Positions 53,087-63,173 are shown, counted from the first letter of the stretch. The stretch is 64,000 bases of DNA from Actinoplanes italicus (GCF_003001815.1 NZ_PVMZ01000012.1:246574-310573); one strand, 5' to 3'. The notes: generated by a model not told the origin, from the sequence alone. A program made the numbers and translations.

Positions 53087-55353
53087 TGCACCCGAGCAGT
53101 ACGTACCGCGTTCAGGTCCGCCCCGAGTTCCCGCTCGCCGCGACCGCCGAGATCGCCGACTACCTGGCCGATCTCGGGGTGAGCCACCTCTACTCGGCAC
53201 CGCTGCTGACCGCGGCGCCACACTCCGAGCACGGTTACGACGTGGTGGACCACTCGGAGGTCAGTCCCGCGATCGGTGGGCCGGAAGGTCTGAACGCGCT
53301 GAACGGAGCCCTGAAGTCCGCGAATCTCGGGCTGGTCGTGGACATCGTCCCCAACCACGCCGGAGTGGGGGTGGCGCACACCAACCCGAGCTGGTGGGAC
53401 GTACTGAAGAACGGGCAGAAGTCGGACTCCGCGCGCTTCTACGACATCGACTGGTCCCGGGGACGCCTCCTCATCCCGGTCCTCGCCGACGACCCCGACG
53501 CGCTGGACGACCTCCGGATCGAGGACGGCGAGCTGCGCTACTTCGACAAGCGTTACCCGATCGCCGACGGCACCGGCGAGGGAAGCGCCCGCGAGGTGCA
53601 CGACCGGCAGCACTACGAGCTGGTCAACTGGACCCGAGGCGACTCCGAGATCAACTACCGGCGGTTCTTCGCGATCACCGATCTGGCCGGGCTGCGCGTC
53701 GAGGACCCGGAGGTCTTCGCCGCCACCCACGCCGAGATCCTGCGCTGGTACAACGAGGGAATCGTGCAGGGTATCCGGGTCGACCACCCGGACGGCCTGC
53801 GCGACCCCGGCGAGTACTTCGACCGGCTCCGCGAGGCCGCCCCGGACGCCTGGATCGTGGTCGAGAAGATCCTCGAACCGGGCGAGAGACTCCCCGCCTG
53901 GCCGGTCGCCGGAACCACCGGATACGACGCGATGGCCGAGGTCAACGGCGTCTTCGTGGACACCGGCACGGAGACCTTCTTCGACACCCTCGACCACCAT
54001 CTGACCGGCGTCACCACCTCCTGGCAGGACCTCGTCCACGACGCGAAGTTCCACGTCGCCACGAAGGTGCTCGCGGCCGAACTGGGGCGGCTCGCGCGGC
54101 TCGTACCCGAGATCGAGGCCGCACCGAAGGCATTGGCCGAGCTCGCCGCCTGTTTCCCGGTCTACCGTTCGTACCTGCCCGCCGGCAGCCGTGACCTGGC
54201 GATCGCCCGATCCGAGGCGGGCCGCCGGCGGCCGCAGCTGATCACCGTCCTAGACCAGGTCACCGCCCGGCTGCGCAATCCCGGCGACGAGCTCGCGATC
54301 CGGTTCCAGCAGTTCACCGGTGCCGTGATGGCCAAGGGCGTCGAGGACAACGCGTTCTACCGGTGGACCCGGTTCGTGGCGCGCAACGAGGTCGGCAACG
54401 ACCCGGCCAAGTTCGGCGTCACCAGCGACGACTTCCACCACTACGCCGGGCAGCGGGTCCTCGACTGGCCGTTCACCATGACGTCGCTGGCCACCCACGA
54501 CACCAAGCGCGGCGAGGACGTGCGGGCCCGGCTCGCGGTCCTGTCCGAGGTTCCCGGCGACTGGACCGAGGTGGTGCGCCGATGGACCCGGTTCGCTCCG
54601 CTCCCGGACCCGGCGCTGGCCCATCTCATCTGGCAGGTCGCGGTGGGTGCATGGCCGATCTCCAGAGAACGACTTCAGGCGTACGCCCAGAAAGCCGCCC
54701 GGGAAGCGGGGACCGGAACGTCCTGGCTCAGCCCCGACGAAGGTTTCGAGACCGCGCTGCGGCAGATGGTCGACCGGATCTACGACGACCCGGCCCTGCA
54801 CCGCGAGATCGCCGACTTCGCCGCCTCGATCACGCCGCCGGGCTGGTCGAACTCGCTCAGCCAGAAACTGGTGCAACTGGCGATGCCGGGCGTGCCGGAC
54901 GTCTATCAGGGCACCGAGCTGTGGGACTACTCGCTGGTCGACCCGGACAATCGCCGCCCGGTCGACTTCGGCACCCGCCGTGAGCTGCTCGGACGCCTCG
55001 ACGACGGATGGCTGCCCCCGGTCGACCAGACCGGCGCCGCCAAGCTGCTGGTCACCAGCCGGATCCTGCGCCTGCGCCGGGAACGGCCGGAGCTGTTCGC
55101 CGGATACCGCCCCGTCTACGCCGACGGCCGGGTCCCCGAGCACGTCCTCGCCTTCGACCGCGGCGGCGTGGTGGCCGTCGCCACACGGCTGCCGGTGGGA
55201 TTGTCACGCCACGGCGGCTGGGGAGACACCACGCTGTCACTGGACGGACACAGTTGGACGGAAGTGTTCACGAACACCAGCTACGGTGGGAATCGTCTGA
55301 CGGTCGCTGAGCTGCTGCACACCTATCCCGTCGCTCTCCTGGTGAAAGAATGA
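53086..55353 (+). CDS. treY: malto-oligosyltrehalose synthase TreY, 755 aa
   Basis: A GH13 enzyme that rearranges the reducing-end alpha-1,4 bond of maltodextrin into an alpha,alpha-1,1 trehalose bond. Marks are the start SSTYRVQVRPEFPLAATAEIADYLADLGVSHLYSAPLL, DIVPNHAGVGV, GIRVDHPDGLRDP with nucleophile Asp, VVEKILEPGERLP with acid/base Glu, and ATHDTKRGEDVRARL. Size is normal for TreY. It overlaps glgX by 1 base and treZ by 4, so all three are co-translated. Confidence 0.96.
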
Positions 55354-57074
55354 CTACCTTCTCGGTCTGGGCGCCGGACAAGCCCGTCAAACTCCGCCTG
55401 GGTGACCGCGACTACGAGATGGAGCCCGGCGAGGACGGCTGGTGGCACGCCGACGTCGCGTCCGACGCCGTCGACTACGGCTTCCTGCTGCCCGGCCAGG
55501 AGAAACCGCTGCCGGACCCGCGCTCGCCGTGGCAGCCGGACGGCGTGCACGGCCCGAGCCGGGTCTACGACCACTCGGCCTTCGCCTGGACCGATCAGGG
55601 CTGGACCGGGCGGCAGCTGCCGGGCTCGGTCCTCTACGAGCTGCACATCGGTACGTTCACGCCCGAGGGCACGTTCGACGCGGCGATCGACCGGCTCGAC
55701 CACCTGGTGGACCTCGGCGTCGACCTGGTCGAGCTCCTGCCGGTGAACGCGTTCAACGGCACCTACAACTGGGGTTACGACGGGGTCTGCTGGTTCGCGC
55801 CGCACGAGGCCTACGGCGGTCCCGACGGCCTCAAGCGGTTCGTCGACGCCGCGCACGCCAAGGGCCTCGGCGTGGTGCTCGACGTGGTCTACAACCACTT
55901 CGGGCCGAGCGGGGCGTACGCGCCGATGTTCGCGCCCTACCTCAGCAGCGGCAGCAACGCCTGGGGCAGCGCGGTCAACCTGGACGGACCCGGCTCGGAG
56001 CAGGTGCGGCGCTACATCGTCGACAGTGTGCTGATGTGGCTGCGCGACTACCACGTCGACGGCCTGCGCCTCGACGCCGTGCACGCCCTGCACGACGAGG
56101 GCGCCGTCCACCTGCTCGAACAGATGGCCGTCGAGGTCGAGACGCTCTCCACGCGGCTGCGCCGCCCGCTGTCGCTGATCGCCGAGTCCGACCTCAACGA
56201 CCCCAAGCTGATCACCCCTCGCGAGGCCGGCGGGTACGGCCTGCACGCCCAATGGGACGACGACGTCCACCACGCCCTGCACACCCTGCTCACCGGGGAG
56301 CGGCAGGGCTACTACGGCGACTTCGGCTCGCTGGACTGCCTGGCCACGGTTCTGTCGGGCGCGTTCTTCCACGCCGGCACCTGGTCGTCGTTCCGCGGCC
56401 GCCGGCACGGCCGCCCGGTCGACCGGCAGCGCACCCCCGGCCACCGGTTCGTCACGTTCCTGCAGAACCACGACCAGATCGGCAACCGGGCCGTCGGCGA
56501 CCGGCTCACCGCCACCCTGTCGCCCGGGCTGCTCAGGGTCGGCGCCACCCTGCTGCTCACCTCGCCGTTCACGCCGATGCTCTTCATGGGTGAGGAGTGG
56601 GCGGCCAGCAGCCCCTGGCAGTACTTCACCTCGCACCCGGAACCCGACCTGGCCGACGCCGTGAAGAACGGGCGGCGCAGGGAGTTCGCCTCACACGGGT
56701 GGGCCGAGTCCGACGTGCCCGACCCGCAGGACCCGGCCACCTTCGAGCGCTCCAAGCTCGACTGGTCCGAGCTGGGCAAACCCGGCCACGCCGAGATGCT
56801 CGACCTGCACCGCCGGCTCATCGCGCTGCGCCGGAACACCCCCGGCCTCACCGACCCGTGGCTGCACGAGGTCGAGGTGTGGCACGGCGACCAGCACGTC
56901 GTGATCCGGCGGGGTCCGTGTGTGGTCGTCGCCAACCTGGCCGGTACGGCCCAGACCGTCAGCGTGCGGGCCCTGCCCAGGGCGGTGCTCCTGGCCACCG
57001 AACCGGGCGTGATCGTCGAACGGGACCGGCTCGTGCTGCCGCCGGAGAGCGCGGCGGTCGTCTCGGTCCGCTGA
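55350..57074 (+). CDS. treZ: malto-oligosyltrehalose trehalohydrolase TreZ, 574 aa
   Basis: It releases trehalose from maltooligosyl-trehalose made by TreY. An N-terminal CBM48-like domain (FSVWAPDKPVKLRLGD) precedes the GH13 barrel. Marks are GTFTPEGTFDAAIDRL, DVVYNHFGPSGAYAPMFAPY, DGLRLDAVHAL with nucleophile Asp, IAESDLNDPKL with acid/base Glu, FLQNHDQIGNRA, and LFMGEEWAASSPWQYF. It is the last gene of the operon. Confidence 0.96.
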   Translation: MTTFSVWAPDKPVKLRLGDRDYEMEPGEDGWWHADVASDAVDYGFLLPGQEKPLPDPRSPWQPDGVHGPSRVYDHSAFAWTDQGWTGRQLPGSVLYELHIGTFTPEGTFDAAIDRLDHLVDLGVDLVELLPVNAFNGTYNWGYDGVCWFAPHEAYGGPDGLKRFVDAAHAKGLGVVLDVVYNHFGPSGAYAPMFAPYLSSGSNAWGSAVNLDGPGSEQVRRYIVDSVLMWLRDYHVDGLRLDAVHALHDEGAVHLLEQMAVEVETLSTRLRRPLSLIAESDLNDPKLITPREAGGYGLHAQWDDDVHHALHTLLTGERQGYYGDFGSLDCLATVLSGAFFHAGTWSSFRGRRHGRPVDRQRTPGHRFVTFLQNHDQIGNRAVGDRLTATLSPGLLRVGATLLLTSPFTPMLFMGEEWAASSPWQYFTSHPEPDLADAVKNGRRREFASHGWAESDVPDPQDPATFERSKLDWSELGKPGHAEMLDLHRRLIALRRNTPGLTDPWLHEVEVWHGDQHVVIRRGPCVVVANLAGTAQTVSVRALPRAVLLATEPGVIVERDRLVLPPESAAVVSVR

Positions 57075-57095
57075 CGTGCGTGCCTCCGCCATCAT

Positions 57096-57479
57096 GTGAT
57101 CGTGAGCGTGCGGAAATCACGGAAGAAGAAAAAGAGCGACTCCTCGCACTCGTGGCTTGACGCGTGTACGCCGAGCTGCGATTGCGACATACCGGGATGT
57201 GACTGTTTCTCGCTGAGCCTGGTGTTGCGGTTGTTCGCGGCGCTCAGCCGTACGCCCGGCAGCGGCCGTGCCGAACGAGCGGTGACCGGCGCCATCCGTG
57301 GCTATCGCAAGGTGTCGCCGAAACTGCCGACGAGGTGCCGTTACCAGCCGACCTGCAGTGCGTATGCGCTGATCGCGATCGAGCGGCACGGTCTCCGCAA
57401 GGGGCTCCGGCTGACCGCCGCGCGGCTCGCCCGATGCCGTCCCGGTGTCCCTTTCGGGACCGGGGATCCCGTTCCCTGA
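57096..57479 (+). CDS. yidD: YidD family protein with Cys-rich N-terminal extension, 127 aa
   Basis: The C-terminal 60 residues match YidD: GYRKVSPKLPTRCRYQPTCSAYALIAIERHGLRKG and the final GDPVP. YidD helps insert membrane proteins with YidC. Here the N-terminus is extended by a Lys-rich stretch and a cluster of five Cys (residues 24-37, CTPSCDCDIPGCDC). A short amphipathic helix follows. It is not in the usual rpmH-rnpA-yidD-yidC locus, so it may be a second copy with its own role. Several in-frame GTG starts are possible. Confidence 0.75.
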   Translation: MIVSVRKSRKKKKSDSSHSWLDACTPSCDCDIPGCDCFSLSLVLRLFAALSRTPGSGRAERAVTGAIRGYRKVSPKLPTRCRYQPTCSAYALIAIERHGLRKGLRLTAARLARCRPGVPFGTGDPVP

Positions 57480-57525
57480 CGATGTCGTGCACCATGACTC
57501 GTCTGGGGACGAAGGGACGCCTTTC

Positions 57526-58713
57526 ATGGCCGACACCGACAACGGTGACGAGAAGCAACAGCCGCCACCGGAGACGGACGACCGTGGTCTGTGGCGGCTG
57601 TTGCAGCAGCAGATGGCTCTGCTCCGCCGCTTCCAGGCCGCGGTGCCGCCGCAGCCGCCGCTCCCGCCCCCGACAGTCGAGGAGATCGCCTCGAACGACC
57701 TCGTCCAGCAGGCGGTCATCGAGCAGGCCCGGGCCGAGGCCGAGCACGCGGCGATCACCCGGCGGGACAACCGGTTCAAGGTGTGGCGGCTCGCCGGGCT
57801 GGGCCTGCTCATCGTCCTCGTCCTGGCGATCTCGCTGGGCCGGCTCCTGATCGGCGGGCCGCCGTCGGTCGCCGAGCTGCGCGCCGAGGCTCACGTCGAC
57901 GACTGGGACGTGCTTTCCATCGGCGTCAAGGACGACCAGTACGGGACGGCGTACTACGACCCGGGCACGAAGACCTGGTCCGGGTTCGACATCGACATTG
58001 CGTACATGATCGCTGCAGACCTGGGCTTCCGGCGCGACGACGTGCGCTTCTACGGGCTGGAGAGCGAGGACCGTGCCCGGATGCAGGCCACCGACCCGGC
58101 CACGAAGAAACGCGTGCCGGTCCAGCTGGTGATCGCCAGCTACAGCATCACCGAGGAGCGGAAGGAGGCCGGCGTTCACTTCTCCGAGCCGTACCTCTAC
58201 ACCGAGCAGTCGGTGATCACCTTCAAGGACCACGCGCCGGTCGTCGCCCTGAACGACCTCAAGGGCAAGCAGGTCTGCAGCCTCTCCACGTCGACGAGCC
58301 AGAGTGCGCTGTCCAAGGTCGGCGCGATCGTGACCCAGAAGAACCGGGTGCGGGAGTGCTTCGAGGCGATGGACAACGGCCAGGTCGAGGCGGTCAGTAC
58401 CGATGCCGCGATCCTGGCCGGCTGGAAGCACAAGTTTCCGGCCAAGTACGAGCACTGGGACCTGGGCCTGGAGTCCAACGAACGGTGGGGCGTCAACGTG
58501 GGTGAGAACCCGGCGCTGGAGAAGCTCGTCAACCTCACGCTCTACCGCTCCTACGCCGATCCCGAGGACGACCGCTGGGAGAAGGCGTACGAGAAGAATC
58601 TGCAGTCGGAGATCGACCCGGTGAAGGAGACCCCGATCGCGGTCGGTCAGCAGCCGCCGATCCAGCGTCCTCCGGACATCGGCTGGCAGCCCTGGGAGGA
58701 TCCGCTGAGATGA
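57526..58713 (+). CDS. membrane-anchored amino-acid-type solute-binding protein (SBP_bac_3), 395 aa
   Basis: A cytoplasmic N-terminus of about 85 residues, Pro/Gln-rich then coiled, is followed by one transmembrane helix (about 87-110) and an extracellular type 3 solute-binding domain. Marks are DVLSIGVKDDQYGTAYYDPGTKTWSGFDIDIAYMIAADLGF, VQLVIASYSITEERKEAGVHFSEPY and GKQVCSLSTSTS. This domain binds glutamate or other amino acids. There is no ABC permease or ATPase nearby, so a sensory role is likely, as for GlnH of the mycobacterial GlnH-GlnX-PknG system. AAGGGA precedes the ATG at 57526. Confidence 0.83.
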   Translation: MADTDNGDEKQQPPPETDDRGLWRLLQQQMALLRRFQAAVPPQPPLPPPTVEEIASNDLVQQAVIEQARAEAEHAAITRRDNRFKVWRLAGLGLLIVLVLAISLGRLLIGGPPSVAELRAEAHVDDWDVLSIGVKDDQYGTAYYDPGTKTWSGFDIDIAYMIAADLGFRRDDVRFYGLESEDRARMQATDPATKKRVPVQLVIASYSITEERKEAGVHFSEPYLYTEQSVITFKDHAPVVALNDLKGKQVCSLSTSTSQSALSKVGAIVTQKNRVRECFEAMDNGQVEAVSTDAAILAGWKHKFPAKYEHWDLGLESNERWGVNVGENPALEKLVNLTLYRSYADPEDDRWEKAYEKNLQSEIDPVKETPIAVGQQPPIQRPPDIGWQPWEDPLR

Positions 58714-59765
58714 GCCTCCCCGCCGATGATCAACTGATCCGGACCGGTGCGGTCAGCAAGGAACAACGCGCCCTGGCCCGGCCCGGCTACCGCGCCGAGC
58801 TCAACTGGCTGCTAGCCGTGCTGCCCGGTTTCCCACTGCTGCTGCTCGTGCTGCGGCTGTGGTACCTGAGCCGTCAGGACCTGCCCACGATGCTGCTGCT
58901 CGTGCAGTACATCAACCCGCTCGGCATGGTCGGCGCGCTGTTCATCACCCTGAGCTGGACCGTGCCCGCCGCCATCCTGCTGGTCCGGGTCCTCGGCGGT
59001 ATCGCGCTGGTCAGTTCACCGGGGCACACCGCGACCTCGTTCCTGGCCGTCGCCGCGTTCCGGATGCCCGGCTGGGTCGTGGTGATCGCGGTCGGGATCG
59101 CCGCGTTCACCTGGCAGCTGCGCATGCTTCCGCTGCTGATGATGCTGGTCGTGGCCATCCTCGGGCTGACCGCGGTGCAGGGCGAGCCGGGCGAGGCGTG
59201 GCTGATGCGGTGGATCACGCTCGGGGTGCCGATCATCGTCGCGATCATCGTGTGGATCTTCGTATGGCCGGGAGTGGTCGCCGCGATCCGGGCCGGTGAC
59301 TACGCGACCGCCGCCCTGCTGGCCCTGCCGCCACTGTTCGGGCCGGTGCTCACCGGCCCGGTACCGGAGCGCTGGGCCCGGATCGCGACCCACTGGCCGG
59401 CCGTCGCGGTCGCCTTCGCCATCCCGTTCATGGTCGGCGTCGTCTTCCTGCGCGCTCCCGTCCTTCCGGACAGCGCCATCGAGGTGGTTACCGAGGGCGA
59501 ACCGATCCGGGTGGTCCGCGGCCAGTTGATCGCCGTCGACGACACCTCCACCACGATGCTGGAGGCCACCGGTGCGGTCACCTTCATCCCCAATGGCGAG
59601 GTCAGGTCGAAGACCCTCTGCCCGCAGGCAGCCGGTGACCCGGAGAGCGGCCTGACCGTCCGCGGGTGGCCCGTCGAGGCGCCGGCACTGGAATGGATCG
59701 CGCCGACACGTACGGTGACCGAAATCGATCCGCGGTGCCTCGGCCGGCCGCTGAACCGGGGTTAA
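58710..59765 (+). CDS. polytopic membrane protein with extracellular C-terminal domain, 351 aa
   Basis: About eight hydrophobic helices lie between residues 30 and 250. They are followed by a beta-rich domain of about 100 residues with two Cys (SKTLCPQAAG, DPRCLGRP), probably outside the cell. No transporter family was recognised. The start overlaps the binding-protein stop by 4 bases (ATGA), so the two are made together and may form a receptor complex. The analogy to GlnX is by position, not by sequence. Confidence 0.72.
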   Translation: MSLPADDQLIRTGAVSKEQRALARPGYRAELNWLLAVLPGFPLLLLVLRLWYLSRQDLPTMLLLVQYINPLGMVGALFITLSWTVPAAILLVRVLGGIALVSSPGHTATSFLAVAAFRMPGWVVVIAVGIAAFTWQLRMLPLLMMLVVAILGLTAVQGEPGEAWLMRWITLGVPIIVAIIVWIFVWPGVVAAIRAGDYATAALLALPPLFGPVLTGPVPERWARIATHWPAVAVAFAIPFMVGVVFLRAPVLPDSAIEVVTEGEPIRVVRGQLIAVDDTSTTMLEATGAVTFIPNGEVRSKTLCPQAAGDPESGLTVRGWPVEAPALEWIAPTRTVTEIDPRCLGRPLNRG

Positions 59766-59846
59766 GGCGATTTTCCTCGACGACATGTGCGACATGCCGC
59801 CCACCACGTGCAGACAGGCTGGCGCCGACCTGGCAGGCTGCACGCC

Positions 59847-60569
59847 ATGACCTTGCACCTCCGGTGGGCGGCCGTCACCGACCAAGGACACGTCCGCAGC
59901 AACAACGAGGACAGTCACTTCGCCGGTGACCAGCTCCTCGTCGTCGCGGACGGCATGGGCGGCATGGCCGCCGGCGATCTGGCCAGCCGGATCGCCATCG
60001 AAGCCATGGTCTCGCTCGACATTTGGATCGCCACCGAGAACCAGATGGACGCCCTGCACCGGGCACTCGAGATCGCCAACGGCCGCATCGCCGAGATGGT
60101 CGCCACCGACCCATCCCTGGCCGGTATGGGCACCACGCTGACGGCGGTGCTCTTCAACGGCGAGCGGGCCGCGATGGCCCACGTCGGTGACTCCCGGGCC
60201 TACCTGCTGCGCGACGGCCGGCTCAACCAGCTCACCAAGGACGACACGTACGTCCAGATGCTCGTCGACCAGGGTCTGATCAAGCCCGAGGAGGCGGCCG
60301 CGCACCCGCGCCGGGCCGTCGTCACCCGGGTCCTGCAGGGTGAGCCCGTCACCCCGGCCTACGTCATCGTGGAGCCGCAGCGAGGCGACCGCTGGCTGCT
60401 CTGCAGCGACGGACTCACCGGTGTCGTGGCCGACCCGGTCCTCGAAGAGGAGCTGCGGACCATCGCGGACCCGAAGTCCTGCGCGGAGAGGCTCATCGAT
60501 CTCGCACTGCGCGGCGGTGGCCCCGACAACATCACGGTGATCGTCGCCGACGTGACCGCAGGGGACTGA
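59847..60569 (+). CDS. PP2C family protein serine/threonine phosphatase, 240 aa
   Basis: A complete PPM phosphatase: VRSNNED, VVADGMGGMAAGD, GMGTTLTAVL, AHVGDSRAYLLRDG, LTKDDTYVQ, LCSDGLTGVV and GPDNITVIV. All metal-binding Asp are in place. It is soluble and resembles PstP/PrpC-type enzymes that reverse Ser/Thr kinase signals. No kinase gene is present in the visible neighbourhood. The ATG at 59847 follows a weak CAGGCT box at N7. It lies 81 bases after the membrane protein gene and 45 bases before the GGDEF-EAL gene. Confidence 0.93.
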   Translation: MTLHLRWAAVTDQGHVRSNNEDSHFAGDQLLVVADGMGGMAAGDLASRIAIEAMVSLDIWIATENQMDALHRALEIANGRIAEMVATDPSLAGMGTTLTAVLFNGERAAMAHVGDSRAYLLRDGRLNQLTKDDTYVQMLVDQGLIKPEEAAAHPRRAVVTRVLQGEPVTPAYVIVEPQRGDRWLLCSDGLTGVVADPVLEEELRTIADPKSCAERLIDLALRGGGPDNITVIVADVTAGD

Positions 60570-60614
60570 GCGGGTATTTTACTCCGGCCGCGATGTCCCG
60601 CGGCCCGGACTCTG

Positions 60615-63173
60615 GTGGTGATCACGACGGCGCGACTGCTCGGCACGCTGGCGCTCACCCTTGGTGTGGCCGCCTTCGGCGAACTCGTCCTCGGCACGCC
60701 CCGCCTCTACACCGACACGGCGCAACTGATCGCCGGTGTCATCGCGGCCACCGTCTGCCTGACCGTGGGCCGCGACCGGGCCGGCACACAGCGCCGCTGG
60801 CGGCTGCTCTCCGCCTGCGGGCTCGTGGTCTGGTCGCTGAACCGGCTCTGGTGGGTGGTCCAGGACCTGACCGGCGCCGGCCACGTCCCGCCGCAGCGGC
60901 TCCTCGACGCGGGACTGATCGTGCTGCCCGTCTGCATGCTGGTCGGCCTGCTCGGCGCCGTGCACTCCCGGCCCCGCCCGGTGCCCACGTCGCCGCTGCG
61001 TGACCAGCTCGCCCTCGTCATCGACAGCGTGCTCATCACCGGCTCGGTCGTAGCGCTGGCCTGGTCGCTGCTGCCGGTCGCGCCCGCGTTCCGCGGCCTC
61101 ACCGTCTTCAACCTGATCTACCTGATCGGCGACCTGGTCCTGTTCACCATGGTGACGCTGCTGCTCACCACCCGGCCCGACTCCCCGGCCGGGCGGCGCC
61201 CGCTGCGGCTCGTCGGATCGGCGCTGCTCTGCTTCGGCGTCGCCGACACCGTACGGCTTCTCGGCACCGGCCCGGCCTGGCTCGAAGGACTCGGCCACCT
61301 GCTCGGTCCCGCGTTCATCGCCATGGCGGCGCTCAGCCCGTCCCGGCCCACCCCGCAGCAGCCCGACCCCGAGGTGCTCGAACGGGACTGGTTCCGGCTC
61401 CTCCTGCCGTACGGCCCGGTGCTGGTCACCGGGGTGGTGCTCGTGGTCCGGACGGTCGCCGAGGGCGGGCTCACCCCGTTCGAGGCGTACCTCGGCTGGC
61501 TCGGCCTGGCTCTCGTCGTCACCCGGCAGATGATCACCATCGTCGACAACACGGTCCTCTTCGACCGGGTCGCCACCGCCCAGCGACGGCTGCACCACCA
61601 GGCGTACCACGATCCGCTGACCGGGCTCGCCAACCGGGCACTGTTCCGGGAGCGGCTGATGCTGGCCATCGAGGCCCACCAGAAGCGCGGCACGCCGGTT
61701 GCCGTACTCTTCGCCGACCTCGACGACTTCAAGCTGATCAACGACACGTTCGGGCACGCCATCGGCGACCGGGTGCTGCAGGCCGTCGGCGAGCGGATGC
61801 GCGCCGGCGTCCGGTCCCAGGACCTGGTGGCCCGGCTCGGCGGCGACGAGTTCGCCATCGTGCTGGACCAGGGCGGGGTCGCCGTTCCGGCGCCCCGGCG
61901 CCGGAAGCCGTGGCGGCGCGGCGCGGAGGGCGGGCTCCGGCAGAGGCGGTACGTGCTGTCGGCCGCGGGTGTACGGGTGTCCGAGGCGGCCTTCGCCGGC
62001 GGTGCCACGGTGTCACCCTCATGGGACGTCAGCGAGCCGGCCGGCCTCACCGTCTCGCCGGGCCTCTCCTCGCCGGACCTCTCCTCCGGGGCGTCCGGCT
62101 CCTTCCCACCGCTTGACCCGGTGTCCCCCACCGGGGCCGCCGTCAGCGGTTTCGACCCGCTGTGGGCCGCCGAGGCCGAGGCCATCGGGCAGCGGGTGCT
62201 CGCCACCCTGCGCGAGCCCTACATGATCGACGGCCGCTCGGTCGGTGTCGGCGCCAGCATCGGCCTGGTCATCGCGGAACCCGGCGACGAGCTCACCGCC
62301 GATCTGCTGCTGCGCCGGGCCGACGCCGCCATGTACGCGGTGAAGCGCCGCGGCAAGGGCGAGCTGATCCGCTACACCGGGCCACGCGACTCCGGCCCGA
62401 ACGCCGACCTGCCGCAACTGCTCGCCGGCGCGCTGTCCGGCGGCAGCCCCGCGTCGGCCGGCTTCGACGTGCACTACCAGCCGATCGTCCGGCTCAGCGA
62501 CGGCGCGACCGTGGCCGTCGAGGCCCTGGCCCGCTGGACCGACCCGGTCGCCGGCCCCGTCCACCCGGACGTCTTCGTGACGATGGCCGAGCGCACCGGC
62601 CTGGTCGCGGCCATCGACGACTTCGTCCTGGACCGTGCCTGCGCCGACGCCGCGAAGCTGGCCGAGCGCCACGGCCGGCCGATCGACGTGCACGTCAACG
62701 TCTCCGCGGGCCGCCTGGCTGGGCAGGGCCTGGAGGACGCCGTCCGCGCCGCGCTGACCCGCCACCGGCTCGAACCGGCCCGCCTGATCATCGAGATCAC
62801 CGAGACGCTGCGCATCCCGGACCTGCCCTCCGCGGCCGGTCTGGTGGAGAGGCTGCGGGCCCTTGGCGTACGGGTGGCTCTGGATGACTTCGGCAGCGGC
62901 TTCAACGCCTTGGCGCAGCTGCACGCCATCCCGGTCGACATCGTCAAACTCGACTCCAGCCTGACCAACGTGGACGCCTCCCCGGACCGGGCCGGCGCTC
63001 TGTGCCGGTCGGTGCTGGCCATCTGCGCCGAACTGGGCATCATCGTGGTCGCCGAGGGCTTGGAGACCGAGGAGCGGGCCGGGGCGATGGCCGCCCTGGG
63101 GTGTCCGCTGGGTCAGGGCTACCTCTACGGGGCCCCGGCGCCGCTGCCCCGTCCGAACGATTCCGCCCTCTGA
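60615..63173 (+). CDS. membrane GGDEF-EAL protein for cyclic di-GMP turnover, 852 aa
   Basis: Eight or so helices (1-310) are followed by a GGDEF domain with intact GGDEF (409-413) and an inhibitory site RSQD (400-403), exactly five residues before it. The EAL domain is intact too: YQPIV, EAL (636-638), NVS, EITET, DDFGSGFNAL, IVKLD and VAEGLET. A Ser/Pro/Arg-rich insert of about 95 residues (about 420-515) interrupts the GGDEF domain after its active loop. Both cyclase and phosphodiesterase activity are possible. Cyclic di-GMP controls development in filamentous actinobacteria. Start is one of two tandem GTGs. Confidence 0.9.
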   Translation: MVITTARLLGTLALTLGVAAFGELVLGTPRLYTDTAQLIAGVIAATVCLTVGRDRAGTQRRWRLLSACGLVVWSLNRLWWVVQDLTGAGHVPPQRLLDAGLIVLPVCMLVGLLGAVHSRPRPVPTSPLRDQLALVIDSVLITGSVVALAWSLLPVAPAFRGLTVFNLIYLIGDLVLFTMVTLLLTTRPDSPAGRRPLRLVGSALLCFGVADTVRLLGTGPAWLEGLGHLLGPAFIAMAALSPSRPTPQQPDPEVLERDWFRLLLPYGPVLVTGVVLVVRTVAEGGLTPFEAYLGWLGLALVVTRQMITIVDNTVLFDRVATAQRRLHHQAYHDPLTGLANRALFRERLMLAIEAHQKRGTPVAVLFADLDDFKLINDTFGHAIGDRVLQAVGERMRAGVRSQDLVARLGGDEFAIVLDQGGVAVPAPRRRKPWRRGAEGGLRQRRYVLSAAGVRVSEAAFAGGATVSPSWDVSEPAGLTVSPGLSSPDLSSGASGSFPPLDPVSPTGAAVSGFDPLWAAEAEAIGQRVLATLREPYMIDGRSVGVGASIGLVIAEPGDELTADLLLRRADAAMYAVKRRGKGELIRYTGPRDSGPNADLPQLLAGALSGGSPASAGFDVHYQPIVRLSDGATVAVEALARWTDPVAGPVHPDVFVTMAERTGLVAAIDDFVLDRACADAAKLAERHGRPIDVHVNVSAGRLAGQGLEDAVRAALTRHRLEPARLIIEITETLRIPDLPSAAGLVERLRALGVRVALDDFGSGFNALAQLHAIPVDIVKLDSSLTNVDASPDRAGALCRSVLAICAELGIIVVAEGLETEERAGAMAALGCPLGQGYLYGAPAPLPRPNDSAL

